Shown one piece after another: positions 1 through 7,406 of a stretch of 13,959 bases of DNA (position 1 is the stretch's first letter; each line of letters opens with the position of its first letter). Source of the DNA: Methanothrix sp. (GTDB taxonomy: Archaea > Halobacteriota > Methanosarcinia > Methanotrichales > Methanotrichaceae); assembly GCA_028708055.1 (NCBI GenBank), contig JAQVZT010000035.1, positions 1 to 13,959 of the forward strand, read 5' to 3'. Position numbers and translations under genes: made by a program. Below the pieces are notes generated by a model that did no database searches, was not told where the DNA came from, and worked only from the letters and a program-made list of their open reading frames with translations.

Positions 1-40
1 TGTCCCGCAGGGCAAAGTTTCTCATCTCTTTCTCAGGCAA
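1..40 (-). CDS. 5' end of an unidentified gene (partial, runs off left edge)
   Basis: Read on the minus strand, a TTG codon at 40-38 follows an AAGGAGG ribosome binding site (54-48) at a spacing of 7 nt and opens a frame, MPEKEMRNFALRD, that is still open at the window edge. An in-frame ATG at 25-23 is an alternative start without an RBS. A TATA-like box lies upstream at 97-90. Only 13 codons are visible, so the product cannot be named. The RBS, promoter and open frame together make a real gene start likely, but the evidence is short. Confidence 0.45.
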   Translation of the reverse strand, partial: MPEKEMRNFALRD

Positions 41-89
41 ACTAATCCCTCCTTCACCCTTGACCGATAGGCATAGAGAGGACTACTTG

Positions 90-115
90 TATAAATTGGT
101 TCCGTGCAATTTATA
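90..115 (-). promoter_or_regulatory. Palindromic TATA-containing promoter region
   Basis: TATAAATT (90-97) and AATTTATA (108-115) form a perfect 8 bp inverted repeat around a 10 nt spacer. Read on the minus strand, the 97-90 arm is a good archaeal TATA box. It would place the transcript start near position 66, shortly ahead of the RBS and TTG start of the edge gene. The symmetry would also suit a dimeric repressor. Confidence 0.45.
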
Positions 116-122
116 ATCATTA

Positions 123-152
123 ATGCGGGCCTGATATATGCGGGCCTGATAT
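123..152. repeat. Two exact tandem copies of a 15 bp unit
   Basis: The unit ATGCGGGCCTGATAT occurs at 123-137 and again directly at 138-152 without mismatch. It lies just past the stop codon of the HEAT-repeat gene and upstream of the edge gene's promoter. It looks like a recent slippage duplication, with no visible coding role. Confidence 0.85.
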
Positions 153-160
153 CTTATCCT

Positions 161-2629
161 TCATCCTTCCTGCCCCATGACATCCATTAAATCATCCAGT
201 GCCATTCTAGCTGCCTCCCGGACATCGCTGTCGCTATCATTGAGCGCCTCCTCCAATGGAGCCAATGATCTGGGATCGGGGATATTTCCCAGAGCAATAG
301 CTGCGCTGTATCGCACCATGTTGTAGTTGTCCTGAAGCGCCAGGATCAGAGGCTGTACTGCTATGCTATCCTGGAGCTCTCCCAGAGCGAGCGCTGCTCT
401 GCTTCGCACCCCGCTGTACTCATCCTGCAGAGCTAGGATCAGCGGCTGCACTGCTCTGGGATCCTTGATATTTCCCAGAGCTGATGCGGCGGAACTCCGA
501 ACATCAATATCGCTATCTTTGAGAGATGAAATCAAGGATTCAACTGCCCGGCTATCGTTAAGCTGCCCAAGAGAAAACGCAGCGCTGTAGCGAACTGCAT
601 AGGAGCTATCATCCAGAGCCAAAATAAGCGAGCTGACGGCCAGGCTATCGTTAAGATCGCCAAGAGCGGAAGCTGCACTCGATCTGACAACGCTGCTGCT
701 ATCATTGAGAGCTTTGATAAGCGGGCCGACAGCTCTTCTGTCTCCGAGATCGGCGAGAGCCTGGGCAGCTCTGCTTCGGGTATCGTTGCTGCTATCATTG
801 AGAGCCAGGATCAACGGATTTATGCCATCTATTTCGATAAGAGCTGCTGCGGCAAAGGTTTGTACATCCCAATTGCTGTCATTGAGCGCCAGGATCAGCG
901 GGCCTATGGCTTTGCGATCGCTGAGATTGCCCAACGATTGAGCGGCATTTGCCCTGACATCACTATCGCTATCATTAAGTGCCCTGATCAGAGGATCGAG
1001 AGCAGCGGGATCGCGCAGAAGGCCGAGAGAAATTGCGCTCTCGCTCCGGACGGCCCAATCCTCGTCATCGAGAGCCCGGATAAGCGAGCTTGCCGCTCTG
1101 GGATCGCCAAGAATGCCGAGAGACCGGGCAACGCTCGCCCTGACATCACTATCGCCGTCTTCCAGAGCCTGCATCAGTGGCCCGAAAGCCCGGCGGTCAT
1201 TGAGATCGCCCAAAGCCCCGGCTGCGCTCTCCCGCACATCGCTGTCGCTGTCATTGAGCGCCTGAATCAGCGGATTGAGGGCCCTTGGGTCCCTCAGCTG
1301 GCCCAGAACCTCTGCAGAATGCTGCCGAACATAGCTGTCACCATCTCCAAGTGCGGAGATCAATGGATCGACAGCTCTGCTGTCATTGAGATTTCCCAGA
1401 GCGAGGACTGCATACTCCCGGACAGTGGCGTCCTCATCCTTGAGGGCCTGAATCAATGGATCAAGAGCCGCAGGGTCCCTAATATCAACAAGAGCCTCTG
1501 CCGCATAGCCCCGTACCTTCGCATTCCCGTCCTTGAGGGCTGTGATCAGAGCGCCAGAAATTCCAATCTCAACCAGAGCTGATGCTGCGCTCTCCTGGAC
1601 ATACCAATCGCTATCATTGAGAGCTAAAACCAGCGACTCGACAGCTCTTGGATCTTTGAGTCGGCCCAAAGATGCTACTGCATTTTCCCTAACCCAATCA
1701 TCCTCATCCTTATCCTTGAGCACCCGGATCAATGCATCGACAGATCGGCTATCATTGAGGTCGCCCAGGGACTGGGCGGCAAGCCTTCGCAGATCGCCAT
1801 CGCTGCTATTGAGGGCCAGGATCAGCGGATCGACTGCTCTGCCGTCATGAAGATTTCCCAGAGCCAGAATTGCGTTCATCCGCACATAATGATCGCTATC
1901 ATTGAGTGCACAAATTAAGGCAGTGGCTGCCCTGGTATCATTGATCTCTCCCAAAGCCAGGGCCGCCCTCCACCTCACGAAGTGGTCATCATCCTGAAGC
2001 GTCCGGATCAATGGATCGACCGCTCTTGCATCTTTGTAGCCGCCCAGTGCGAACGCCGCACCCGCCCGAACATCTCGGTCACTGTCATTTAAATCCCCGA
2101 TTAGAGATTCAAAAGTCCTGGCGCTGTAGGGCACGACGAGAGTCTTATTCTCTGCCATCCCTTCGATGAGCTCGGCTGCGATCTCGTAAGCTTGCGGTGC
2201 ATCGGTATTGCTTACGCCAACGGTTTTTGTTGAGCCGTTTATCGTAATGGAAATATCCTCGCAGGAGCCGTCCCTTACCTCAGGATTATAATAGCTATCA
2301 TTCAGGGAATAAAAGCCGCTTTCTTTAATATCATGGAGAAGATCTTTCAATTCAGTCTCATTGAGTATGAAGGTCTTTCTGAACTCTTCCCTCTCGAACC
2401 TCTCTTCATCTTCAAAGAAGACAAGTTCGCCGCTTCCGCTCTCATAGAGGCCGGACCCATCACCGTCTATCCAGACATCAGTCCTGCCCCATTCTGCATG
2501 GCAGGCCCCATGAGAATAATGGATAACTACCGGCATGCTCTCGCTGATGGACTGAGGTGAAGACTCTGTGCCAGCGCCGATGCCTGCCGAAAGGAGGACC
2601 AGCAAATAAGCCCAAATCAATAGTCTCAT
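161..2629 (-). CDS. Exported HEAT-repeat protein with DUF6438-like N-terminal domain
   Basis: This is an 822-residue protein. Residues 1-20 form a signal peptide (MRLLIWAYLLVLLSAGIGAG). Residues 33-160 resemble DUF6438: Cys43 and Cys123, then a 'GFYSLNDSY' stretch and an Asp/Glu-flanked beta strand. From about residue 172 to 812 there are about 21 HEAT (PBS-lyase type) repeats, mostly 31 residues, with the pattern PLI.AL.D.D..VR..AA.ALG.L.D. Such solenoids usually bind proteins; the partner here is unknown. Many repeats carry an NDS, NDT or NSS sequon, so the protein may be N-glycosylated outside the cell. The start is supported by GGATGAT a few bases ahead of the ATG and by the signal peptide. 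It lies 138 bp downstream of a co-oriented lipoprotein gene with no clear TATA box between them, so the two may be cotranscribed. The open frames opposite it are by-products of the repeats. Confidence 0.9.
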   Translation of the reverse strand: MRLLIWAYLLVLLSAGIGAGTESSPQSISESMPVVIHYSHGACHAEWGRTDVWIDGDGSGLYESGSGELVFFEDEERFEREEFRKTFILNETELKDLLHDIKESGFYSLNDSYYNPEVRDGSCEDISITINGSTKTVGVSNTDAPQAYEIAAELIEGMAENKTLVVPYSARTFESLIGDLNDSDRDVRAGAAFALGGYKDARAVDPLIRTLQDDDHFVRWRAALALGEINDTRAATALICALNDSDHYVRMNAILALGNLHDGRAVDPLILALNSSDGDLRRLAAQSLGDLNDSRSVDALIRVLKDKDEDDWVRENAVASLGRLKDPRAVESLVLALNDSDWYVQESAASALVEIGISGALITALKDGNAKVRGYAAEALVDIRDPAALDPLIQALKDEDATVREYAVLALGNLNDSRAVDPLISALGDGDSYVRQHSAEVLGQLRDPRALNPLIQALNDSDSDVRESAAGALGDLNDRRAFGPLMQALEDGDSDVRASVARSLGILGDPRAASSLIRALDDEDWAVRSESAISLGLLRDPAALDPLIRALNDSDSDVRANAAQSLGNLSDRKAIGPLILALNDSNWDVQTFAAAALIEIDGINPLILALNDSSNDTRSRAAQALADLGDRRAVGPLIKALNDSSSVVRSSAASALGDLNDSLAVSSLILALDDSSYAVRYSAAFSLGQLNDSRAVESLISSLKDSDIDVRSSAASALGNIKDPRAVQPLILALQDEYSGVRSRAALALGELQDSIAVQPLILALQDNYNMVRYSAAIALGNIPDPRSLAPLEEALNDSDSDVREAARMALDDLMDVMGQEG

Positions 2630-2640
2630 GTATCATCCTT

Positions 2641-2656
2641 GCCTGATGATTCAGGC
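2641..2656 (-). promoter_or_regulatory. Hairpin just ahead of the HEAT-gene ribosome binding site
   Basis: GCCTGA and TCAGGC form a perfect 6 bp stem with a 4 nt loop, 12 nt upstream of the HEAT-gene start codon and a few nt from its GGATGAT RBS. In the transcript this hairpin could tune translation, or it could be a processing site between the lipoprotein gene and the HEAT gene. There is no U-run, so a terminator is less likely. Confidence 0.4.
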
Positions 2657-2767
2657 ATCTATCTTCATTTGAACTTACACTCAGATCTGTTTCGATTTTG
2701 CCTTCAGTTTCGCCTTCAAATTCGCATCCTCGCAATCGCTGGCAAGCATCTCGTTGCGAGTTGCCCT

Positions 2768-3388
2768 CTACTGGGATCTTTCGGTGATAGATCCCAGAAT
2801 AGCTATACAATCGCCTTCAATGATATTGAACATCCTCATCGAGAGGATGGTATTATCATCAATCCAGCATGCGGCATCGATTTCATCTTCTTGCGGCCCC
2901 GAAAAGATAATCCACTTGCGGTCTCCTATAAAGTGCAACTTGTAATGATTGCTCTCACCCCAGGGCCATCTTGAGAGTCCCAGCTCAAGGAGGTTATCAT
3001 CGGTTTGTGCTACATCCTCATATTGCTCAACAACCAGAGATAGACTCCGGTTTCCGCTCTTTTTATCCAGGATGTCCCTCTGGTATCGAGTATAATTCGA
3101 GTAGGAAAAGCAATCTGGCGGGCCGGTCTTGACGCTGCCATTTTCGATTTTTATATCGCTCGGATAGTATTCATTGTTGTCATTCAGGTTTAGCCCTATC
3201 GCATATGGACCCATATTCGTGATGTTGAGATGAGTGCCCAGGGCGACAGACGGACCGCTATCCTCCGGCGGCTTATTATTATTATCGCCGATGCAGCCGC
3301 AGAACAGCATGGGAAGGATCGCAATCACCATCAGACTTGGCCTGGCAGACAGGTTCATTCTCACCGAAGGCCGCTGCGATGCATTCAT
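2768..3388 (-). CDS. Putative lipoprotein of unknown function
   Basis: This is a 206-residue protein with a basic N-terminus (two Arg-containing segments), a hydrophobic stretch around residues 19-30, and 'LFCGC' followed by a polar linker GDNNNKPPED. That layout fits lipid attachment at a Cys near residue 32 and display outside the membrane. The rest has several N-x-S/T sequons, Trp residues and Cys in 'PPDCFSYSNY' and 'DAACWIDDN'; no known family was recognised. The first ATG (3388) is preferred because a TTTTAAATCC box is centred 27-28 bp upstream, as expected for a leaderless transcript. An internal ATG at 3358 has a GGTGAG before it but very close spacing. The gene is divergent from the ABC exporter and followed by the HEAT gene on the same strand. 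Confidence 0.75.
   Translation of the reverse strand: MNASQRPSVRMNLSARPSLMVIAILPMLFCGCIGDNNNKPPEDSGPSVALGTHLNITNMGPYAIGLNLNDNNEYYPSDIKIENGSVKTGPPDCFSYSNYTRYQRDILDKKSGNRSLSLVVEQYEDVAQTDDNLLELGLSRWPWGESNHYKLHFIGDRKWIIFSGPQEDEIDAACWIDDNTILSMRMFNIIEGDCIAILGSITERSQ
2771..2797 (-). terminator. Strong hairpin overlapping the 3' end of the lipoprotein gene
   Basis: CTGGGATC (2771-2778) and GATCCCAG (2790-2797) pair perfectly over 8 bp with an 11 nt loop. The hairpin covers the last codons of the lipoprotein gene, right up to its TAG. No T-run follows, so it may protect or process the 3' end, or attenuate read-through into the HEAT gene, rather than act as a classical terminator. Confidence 0.4.
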
Positions 3389-3707
3389 GATAATTTATTA
3401 TCGCAGAATAGGATTTAAAACTTGCCTTGGCAATTTGCAATGACCCAATCATTACCGAAATGCTCTGATCGAAATGCAATGATGCAAACTATGATTGAAA
3501 TTCGACGACCGAGACTATAACAGAAAGGCAGAAATATGGATCGACGGTCACAGGTCGATATCTATTGAAAATTGAATTGAATAAGTATTAAATATTACTT
3601 GAAAAAATGCAATTATTATGATCAAGTAAGATTGAAGCTACAAATATCTTGTAATCAGGAAGCTAGAAGCTAATCTCAAGGAAGAACATGGGTGTGATAT
3701 CATAGGA
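3389..3707. other. Divergent intergenic region (319 bp), AT-rich, promoters both ways
   Basis: No gene is seen. On the lipoprotein side it holds the TATA box at 3411-3420. On the ABC side there are two TATA candidates: ATTAAATA near 3587-3594, flanked by AAGTA (3583-3587) and TACTT (3596-3600) as an inverted repeat, and AAATATC near 3642-3648, inside the imperfect palindrome ACAAATATCTTGT. The second would give a leader of roughly 35 nt for the ATPase gene. The middle section has several scattered GATCGA/TCGACG-like short words but no clear repeat. Confidence 0.5.
3411..3420 (-). promoter_or_regulatory. TATA box of the lipoprotein gene (leaderless)
   Basis: On the minus strand this reads TTTTAAATCC, with its centre about 27-28 bp before the ATG at 3388. 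That spacing puts transcription start at or within a couple of bases of the start codon. This agrees with the absence of a Shine-Dalgarno sequence before the codon. Confidence 0.5.
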
Positions 3708-4577
3708 ATGTATTCAATAGAGGTTTGTGACTTAACAAAGAAATTTTTGTTACATCGAGGTCTATTCGATTTCGTCGCCGATCCCCTCAAAAAAGATGAG
3801 ATAACATCCCTGGAAATGATCAATTTGCAGGTGCGAGAGGGTGAGGTATTCGGATTGCTCGGACCGAATGGCGCCGGCAAGACGACACTGATAAAGATAC
3901 TATGCACCCTGATTTTTCCGAGCACTGGAGCGGCAAAGGTGAATGGATACGACGTATTAAAGGAGAGCCGGAATGTCAGAGAATCCATTGGCTATGTGAC
4001 CACGGATGAGAGAAGCTTCTACTGGAGACTAACCGGAAGGCAGAATTTGGAATTTTTTGCAAATCTTCACAATTACTACTCCAAGAAGGCCCAGAATAGA
4101 GTATCCGAACTGCTGAGCATTGTCAATCTGGAAAAGAGAGCTGACGACCCATTTCTGAGCTATTCTGCTGGGATGAAGCAGCGTCTGGCCATAGCAAGAG
4201 GACTGATAAACGACCCCAAAGTCCTTTTCATGGATGAGCCGACAAGGAGCCTGGACCCAAGAGCCGCTCAGGACGCCAGGGACTTTATCCACGATTACAT
4301 CGTCAGTGAACAGGAAAAGACCATATTCCTCTCTACCCATAATCTGAACGAAGCCGAACAGCTCTGCAATAGAATCGCTATCCTTGATGAAGGAAAGATC
4401 AAGGTTTCCGGCAAGCCTCAGGAGCTGAAAAGCAGCCTTGGCGACAATTCAACATTGGGCGACGTCTTCGCATTCTACTCAGGCAAGAAGCTGGAAGAAG
4501 AAAGACCGCCGAAATCGTCCTTCATGAAGGAGATGCGCTTTAGGCATAGGGGCGGACTTAGCATGGGGAGGAGATAA
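3708..4577 (+). CDS. ABC-2 exporter ATP-binding protein
   Basis: This 289-residue ATPase is the energy-supplying half of an export complex with the next gene's permease. Seen in order: Walker A GPNGAGKTT (52-60), signature SYSAGMKQRLAIARG (151-165), Walker B VLFMDE (172-177), SLD D-loop (181-183) and switch His in STHNLNEAE (His211). Two details are less usual. An insert of about 20 residues before Walker A holds 'LFDFVADPLKKDEI'. Where a Q-loop Gln is normal, the sequence reads GYVTTDERSFYWRLTGRQNL (95-114), a pattern I know from a subset of ABC-2 ATPases. The C-terminus after about residue 250 is basic. The ATG at 3708 is the first usable start; a nearby upstream ATG hits a stop within six codons. 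The permease starts 2 bp after this stop. The exported substrate cannot be told from sequence; polysaccharide, lipid and drug export all use this family. Confidence 0.93.
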   Translation: MYSIEVCDLTKKFLLHRGLFDFVADPLKKDEITSLEMINLQVREGEVFGLLGPNGAGKTTLIKILCTLIFPSTGAAKVNGYDVLKESRNVRESIGYVTTDERSFYWRLTGRQNLEFFANLHNYYSKKAQNRVSELLSIVNLEKRADDPFLSYSAGMKQRLAIARGLINDPKVLFMDEPTRSLDPRAAQDARDFIHDYIVSEQEKTIFLSTHNLNEAEQLCNRIAILDEGKIKVSGKPQELKSSLGDNSTLGDVFAFYSGKKLEEERPPKSSFMKEMRFRHRGGLSMGRR

Positions 4578-4579
4578 GC

Positions 4580-5386
4580 GTGATCTTGAGACTAGCGTTC
4601 GCATTTATCAGGCGCAGCTACATGCTTCAGATGAGCTACAAACTGGAGTCCATCTTGAGGATGTTCTTCATGCTGTTTAACATTCTGACCTATTACTTCG
4701 TTGCCAAGCTCGTGGGAACCGCAGGCGCCAAGTATCTTGAGCCATACGGAGGAGACTATTTCTCCTTTGTCCTGATAGGTATAGCTTTTTCCACCTACCT
4801 GATGGTCTCGCTGCGGGGCTTTTCTGAGACCATAAGAGACGAGCAGATGATGGGAACTTTAGAAGCCATGCTCGTAACCCCCACGGATACGGCCACGGTT
4901 ATAACCTTTTCATCATTGTGGAGCTTCATATTTGCCTCCATTCGAGTCGTCCTGTATCTTCTGGTTGGCATTTTCCTGGGCGTGAATTTGAATAATGCCA
5001 ACCTGCTGGGAGCATTGATCATCCTCTTTCTGACGGTATTGAGCTTCAGCAGCCTAGGCATGCTGGCTGCAAGCTTCATTATGATCTTTAAAAGAGGAGA
5101 TCCGATCAATATGATGTTCATGAGCACATCAGAGCTCTTCGGTGGCGTATTCTTCCCAATCGAGGTATTGCCCTGGTGGCTGCAGAGCATCTCCCATCTC
5201 TTTCCCATGACCTATTCTCTGAGCGGAATGAGACACGCGCTCCTGCAGGGCTATTCGCTGCATGATTTGCTCCCTGAGATTTCCACCCTGGTCATCTTCT
5301 GTGTGATTTTAATGCCCTTGAGTTTGCTCATCATCAGATTCGCAGTAAAGAGGGTCAAGGAAGAGGGAACGCTGGTTCAGTATTGA
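4580..5386 (+). CDS. ABC-2 type exporter permease
   Basis: This 268-residue membrane protein has about six predicted transmembrane segments (about 25-45, 60-78, 105-133, 142-170, 180-200 and 233-254). It shows ABC-2 family marks: a coupling stretch RDEQMMGTLEAMLVTP (86-101) and FGGVFFPIEVLPWW (187-200) followed by PMTYSLSGMRHAL. It should form the transmembrane path driven by the ATPase encoded just upstream. The GTG start is fixed by GGAGGA (4567-4572) seven bases ahead, within the end of the ATPase gene, so translation is probably coupled. No separate binding protein is nearby, as expected for an exporter. Confidence 0.93.
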   Translation: MILRLAFAFIRRSYMLQMSYKLESILRMFFMLFNILTYYFVAKLVGTAGAKYLEPYGGDYFSFVLIGIAFSTYLMVSLRGFSETIRDEQMMGTLEAMLVTPTDTATVITFSSLWSFIFASIRVVLYLLVGIFLGVNLNNANLLGALIILFLTVLSFSSLGMLAASFIMIFKRGDPINMMFMSTSELFGGVFFPIEVLPWWLQSISHLFPMTYSLSGMRHALLQGYSLHDLLPEISTLVIFCVILMPLSLLIIRFAVKRVKEEGTLVQY

Positions 5387-5927
5387 GCGAGCTTAGAGCG
5401 GTCTGTAGCGAATTCAAAGCTAAATTGCTGCGGAACTGTAGCGAACTAATTGCGAGCTTACAGCAAACCAGCAGCAAACAAGCCTGCCACTTTTTTCAGT
5501 CGGCTCGAATCACTCTCCAAAATATTATTCTTGCGCCAGGACTTCTTCCTGCGCCAGGACTTCTTGCTGCGCCAGGACTTCCACTCGCTGCAGGATCTCT
5601 ACCCCCGCCAGGGACTCTTCCGGGACTCTTCTCCATGTAGCCTGCCAGGCCAGTCTCAACATACGCTTGTGTCAGAATCTAATCTGGGGATCAATCTTAA
5701 CTAGTTTGATAATATATCGACATATTGAGTTCAATTGGCATACTGATCGCAGATTTTCATCAAATAATATATCATAATCATCCTGGATCAGTTATATCTG
5801 ATAATACAACATATGTAGAAAGTTTTATTAATAATACCAACTCATGTCCAGATTATGCAATGAGCGATGGAGCGCCGGAATTGGTTCAAAGGCCAATCGA
5901 CTGCTGCCTGAAGGAGCGCGACAGTTT
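5387..5927. other. Intergenic region (541 bp) with minisatellite and AT-rich promoter zone
   Basis: The left part (to about 5640) is of mixed composition. It has small direct repeats (GCGAGCTTA twice, CTGTAGCGAA-like twice) and the 18 bp tandem repeat at 5533-5622. The right part (about 5700-5855) is strongly AT-rich with several TATA-like words; TTTTATTAAT at 5823-5832 is the best candidate promoter for the ATPase gene at 5928. A TTG-started frame overlaps the permease stop (5383-5640), but nothing else supports it. Composition turns GC-rich again near 5860, ahead of the chosen ATPase start. Confidence 0.5.
5533..5622. repeat. 18 bp tandem repeat, about five units, decaying to the right
   Basis: The core GCGCCAGGACTTCTT starts at 5533, 5551 and 5569 with near identity. 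Degenerate copies follow at 5587 (GCTGCAGGA) and about 5605 (CCGCCAGGGA). Because 18 is divisible by three, each frame reads a six-residue repeat (for example APGLLP in one frame, RQDFFL in another). This explains the open frames here without requiring a gene. Confidence 0.85.
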
Positions 5928-6716
5928 ATGGTTAAAATCACAATCAAAGGTCTGACCTTTAGCTATTCAAGCAACAAGATCCTGGATGATTTGAATCTAG
6001 CAATTGAAGAATCGGAGATTTTAAGCCTGGTGGGTCCAAACGGATCCGGAAAGACTACCCTGATAAAATGCATCGATCGTATTCTCAAGCCGAAGGGGAG
6101 CATACTGCTTGATTCCCGGAGGCTCGAAGATATGACTTCTGTGGAGATTGCCCGCGTCTTCGGCTATGTTCCGCAGTCCAGCTCGACGCCTTTGAATACC
6201 ACGGTATTCGATACCGTTCTCATGGGCAGAAGGCCGCACATTAGCTGGAGAGTCTCAGATGCGGACATCGAGAAAGTGGCTGACACCCTTGAGCTGTTGC
6301 ACCTAGAGAAGTTCTCAATGAGAGATTTTTCTCAGCTTTCCGGCGGCCAGAAGCAGAAAGTCCTGATAGCCCGTGCCCTATGCCAGGAGCCGGAGGTTCT
6401 GCTCCTGGATGAGCCGACTTCGAACCTGGATATGAAGCACCAGCTTGATGTCATGGAGACGATAAGCTCCCTTGTCAAGGAGAAGAGAATCTCGGCAGTT
6501 ATGGCAATTCACGACCTCAACCTGGCAGCCAGGTTCTCAGACAAGCTGGCCATGATGATGGGGGGAAAGGTGTACGCCGTTGGAAGCCCCAACGCGCTTA
6601 TTACCGAGAGCAATATCGGCTATGTCTACGGAATTGAGGCGCAGGTGATGAGAGATCTTGACAAGCCCTATGTCGTGCCTATCCGGTCGATGAACGCGAG
6701 CCCGGCATGCAGCTGA
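5928..6716 (+). CDS. FecE/BtuD-type ABC transporter ATP-binding protein (orphan)
   Basis: The 262-residue ATPase belongs to the iron-siderophore/cobalamin/heme importer class (COG1120). Visible motifs: Walker A GPNGSGKTT (36-44), Q-loop GYVPQ (Gln83), the class-typical TVFDTVLMGRRPHISWRVSD (92-111), signature LSGGQKQKVLIARAL (137-151), Walker B VLLLDEP (157-163) and switch His195 in AIHDLNLAA. ATG 5928 is chosen because the protein then begins directly at the first beta strand and has AAGGAG (5911-5916) upstream, although the 11 nt spacing is long. The frame stays open up to an ATG at 5844, which has no RBS and would add 28 residues unlike the family. Neither a FecCD/BtuC permease nor a substrate-binding protein is in the window, so it may serve a transporter encoded elsewhere. 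It converges on the next gene with only 12 bp between them. Confidence 0.92.
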   Translation: MVKITIKGLTFSYSSNKILDDLNLAIEESEILSLVGPNGSGKTTLIKCIDRILKPKGSILLDSRRLEDMTSVEIARVFGYVPQSSSTPLNTTVFDTVLMGRRPHISWRVSDADIEKVADTLELLHLEKFSMRDFSQLSGGQKQKVLIARALCQEPEVLLLDEPTSNLDMKHQLDVMETISSLVKEKRISAVMAIHDLNLAARFSDKLAMMMGGKVYAVGSPNALITESNIGYVYGIEAQVMRDLDKPYVVPIRSMNASPACS

Positions 6717-6728
6717 TGCATAGATCTT

Positions 6729-7226
6729 TCATTTTTTCAATACCGGTTCGATCTTTCCCAAGTAGCGATCCAGCCGTTCTTCGCAATCGGCCCAGGTCAC
6801 ATCCACATTCAGGCTCTTCATGATCTCTTGGAGCTGTTCTTTGACCTCCGACCAGGTAAGCTTGTTATTGGACTTGCACAAATCTGTCATCAAGCGGAGT
6901 GTAGGCACAAAGACCTTCTTGAACTCCGCCCGGATGAATTTCATGAACGGCTCGCTCGGGTCTCTGAAAGCATAGGATCTCAACTCATCTAAAATGAAGT
7001 ACTGAGAGGCGCATGGGTCATTGTAAGGATCGACAATCGCTCTGCCGGCTTTCGCGGAGAGTGTCTGATACGACCGGGAGATGAGATGATCGACATATTC
7101 TCTTGTGTACGGCTCATCTCTTATCTCAGCCACCAGACTGTAGCCAACCAGCCTGCATCTGAGGAGCTGAATTCTCGCCTCCTCAAGAGGCAAATAGCTA
7201 TCTATTTTGCCGATATAATCCTTCAT
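6729..7226 (-). CDS. Hypothetical cytosolic protein
   Basis: This is a 165-residue protein without a signal peptide or membrane segments. It looks mostly alpha-helical, charged, with four scattered Cys and conserved-looking stretches 'RDEPYTREYVDHLISRSY' and 'YNDPCASQYFILDELRSYAF'. I do not recognise the family. The ATG at 7226 is the only plausible start, since an in-frame stop lies shortly upstream. There is no clear Shine-Dalgarno sequence. A TATA-like box at 7300-7291 would give a leader of about 40 nt. It is convergent with the orphan ATPase and divergent from the lipoprotein gene at 7429. Gene reality is supported by length, coding-like composition and a clean intergenic layout. Confidence 0.75.
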   Translation of the reverse strand: MKDYIGKIDSYLPLEEARIQLLRCRLVGYSLVAEIRDEPYTREYVDHLISRSYQTLSAKAGRAIVDPYNDPCASQYFILDELRSYAFRDPSEPFMKFIRAEFKKVFVPTLRLMTDLCKSNNKLTWSEVKEQLQEIMKSLNVDVTWADCEERLDRYLGKIEPVLKK

Positions 7227-7290
7227 GTGTTCGAGTCTCTTGTGGGGCTCAAAAAGTTACGGTCATATCGATGCATCTCTCAGATTTCTC

Positions 7291-7300
7291 ATATTTAATG
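7291..7300 (-). promoter_or_regulatory. TATA box candidate of the hypothetical gene
   Basis: The minus strand reads CATTAAATAT, a good archaeal TATA box. It would start a transcript near 7268, about 40 nt before the ATG at 7226. Confidence 0.35.
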
Positions 7301-7406
7301 CTATCAAAATAGTTATCCTTTTCTGCCAACGTCATTACGAGATTATGAGACAATATCTTAATGCGAAATCAAAAACCTTTTATGGCTTGCGTTCTTGCTA
7401 ATAATC

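Noticed and set aside
363..1850. Several long plus-strand open frames opposite the HEAT gene
   Set aside because: They arise because the roughly 93 bp repeats keep the opposite frames free of stops. They have no RBS and their sequences follow the repeat period.
2478..2810. Minus-strand 110-codon frame across the lipoprotein/HEAT junction
   Set aside because: It overlaps the ends of both real genes in another frame, has no RBS and shows no domain-like sequence.
5844..5927. N-terminal extension of the orphan ATPase
   Set aside because: The extra 28 residues are unlike the family and the ATG at 5844 has no RBS, whereas ATG 5928 begins at the usual first strand.
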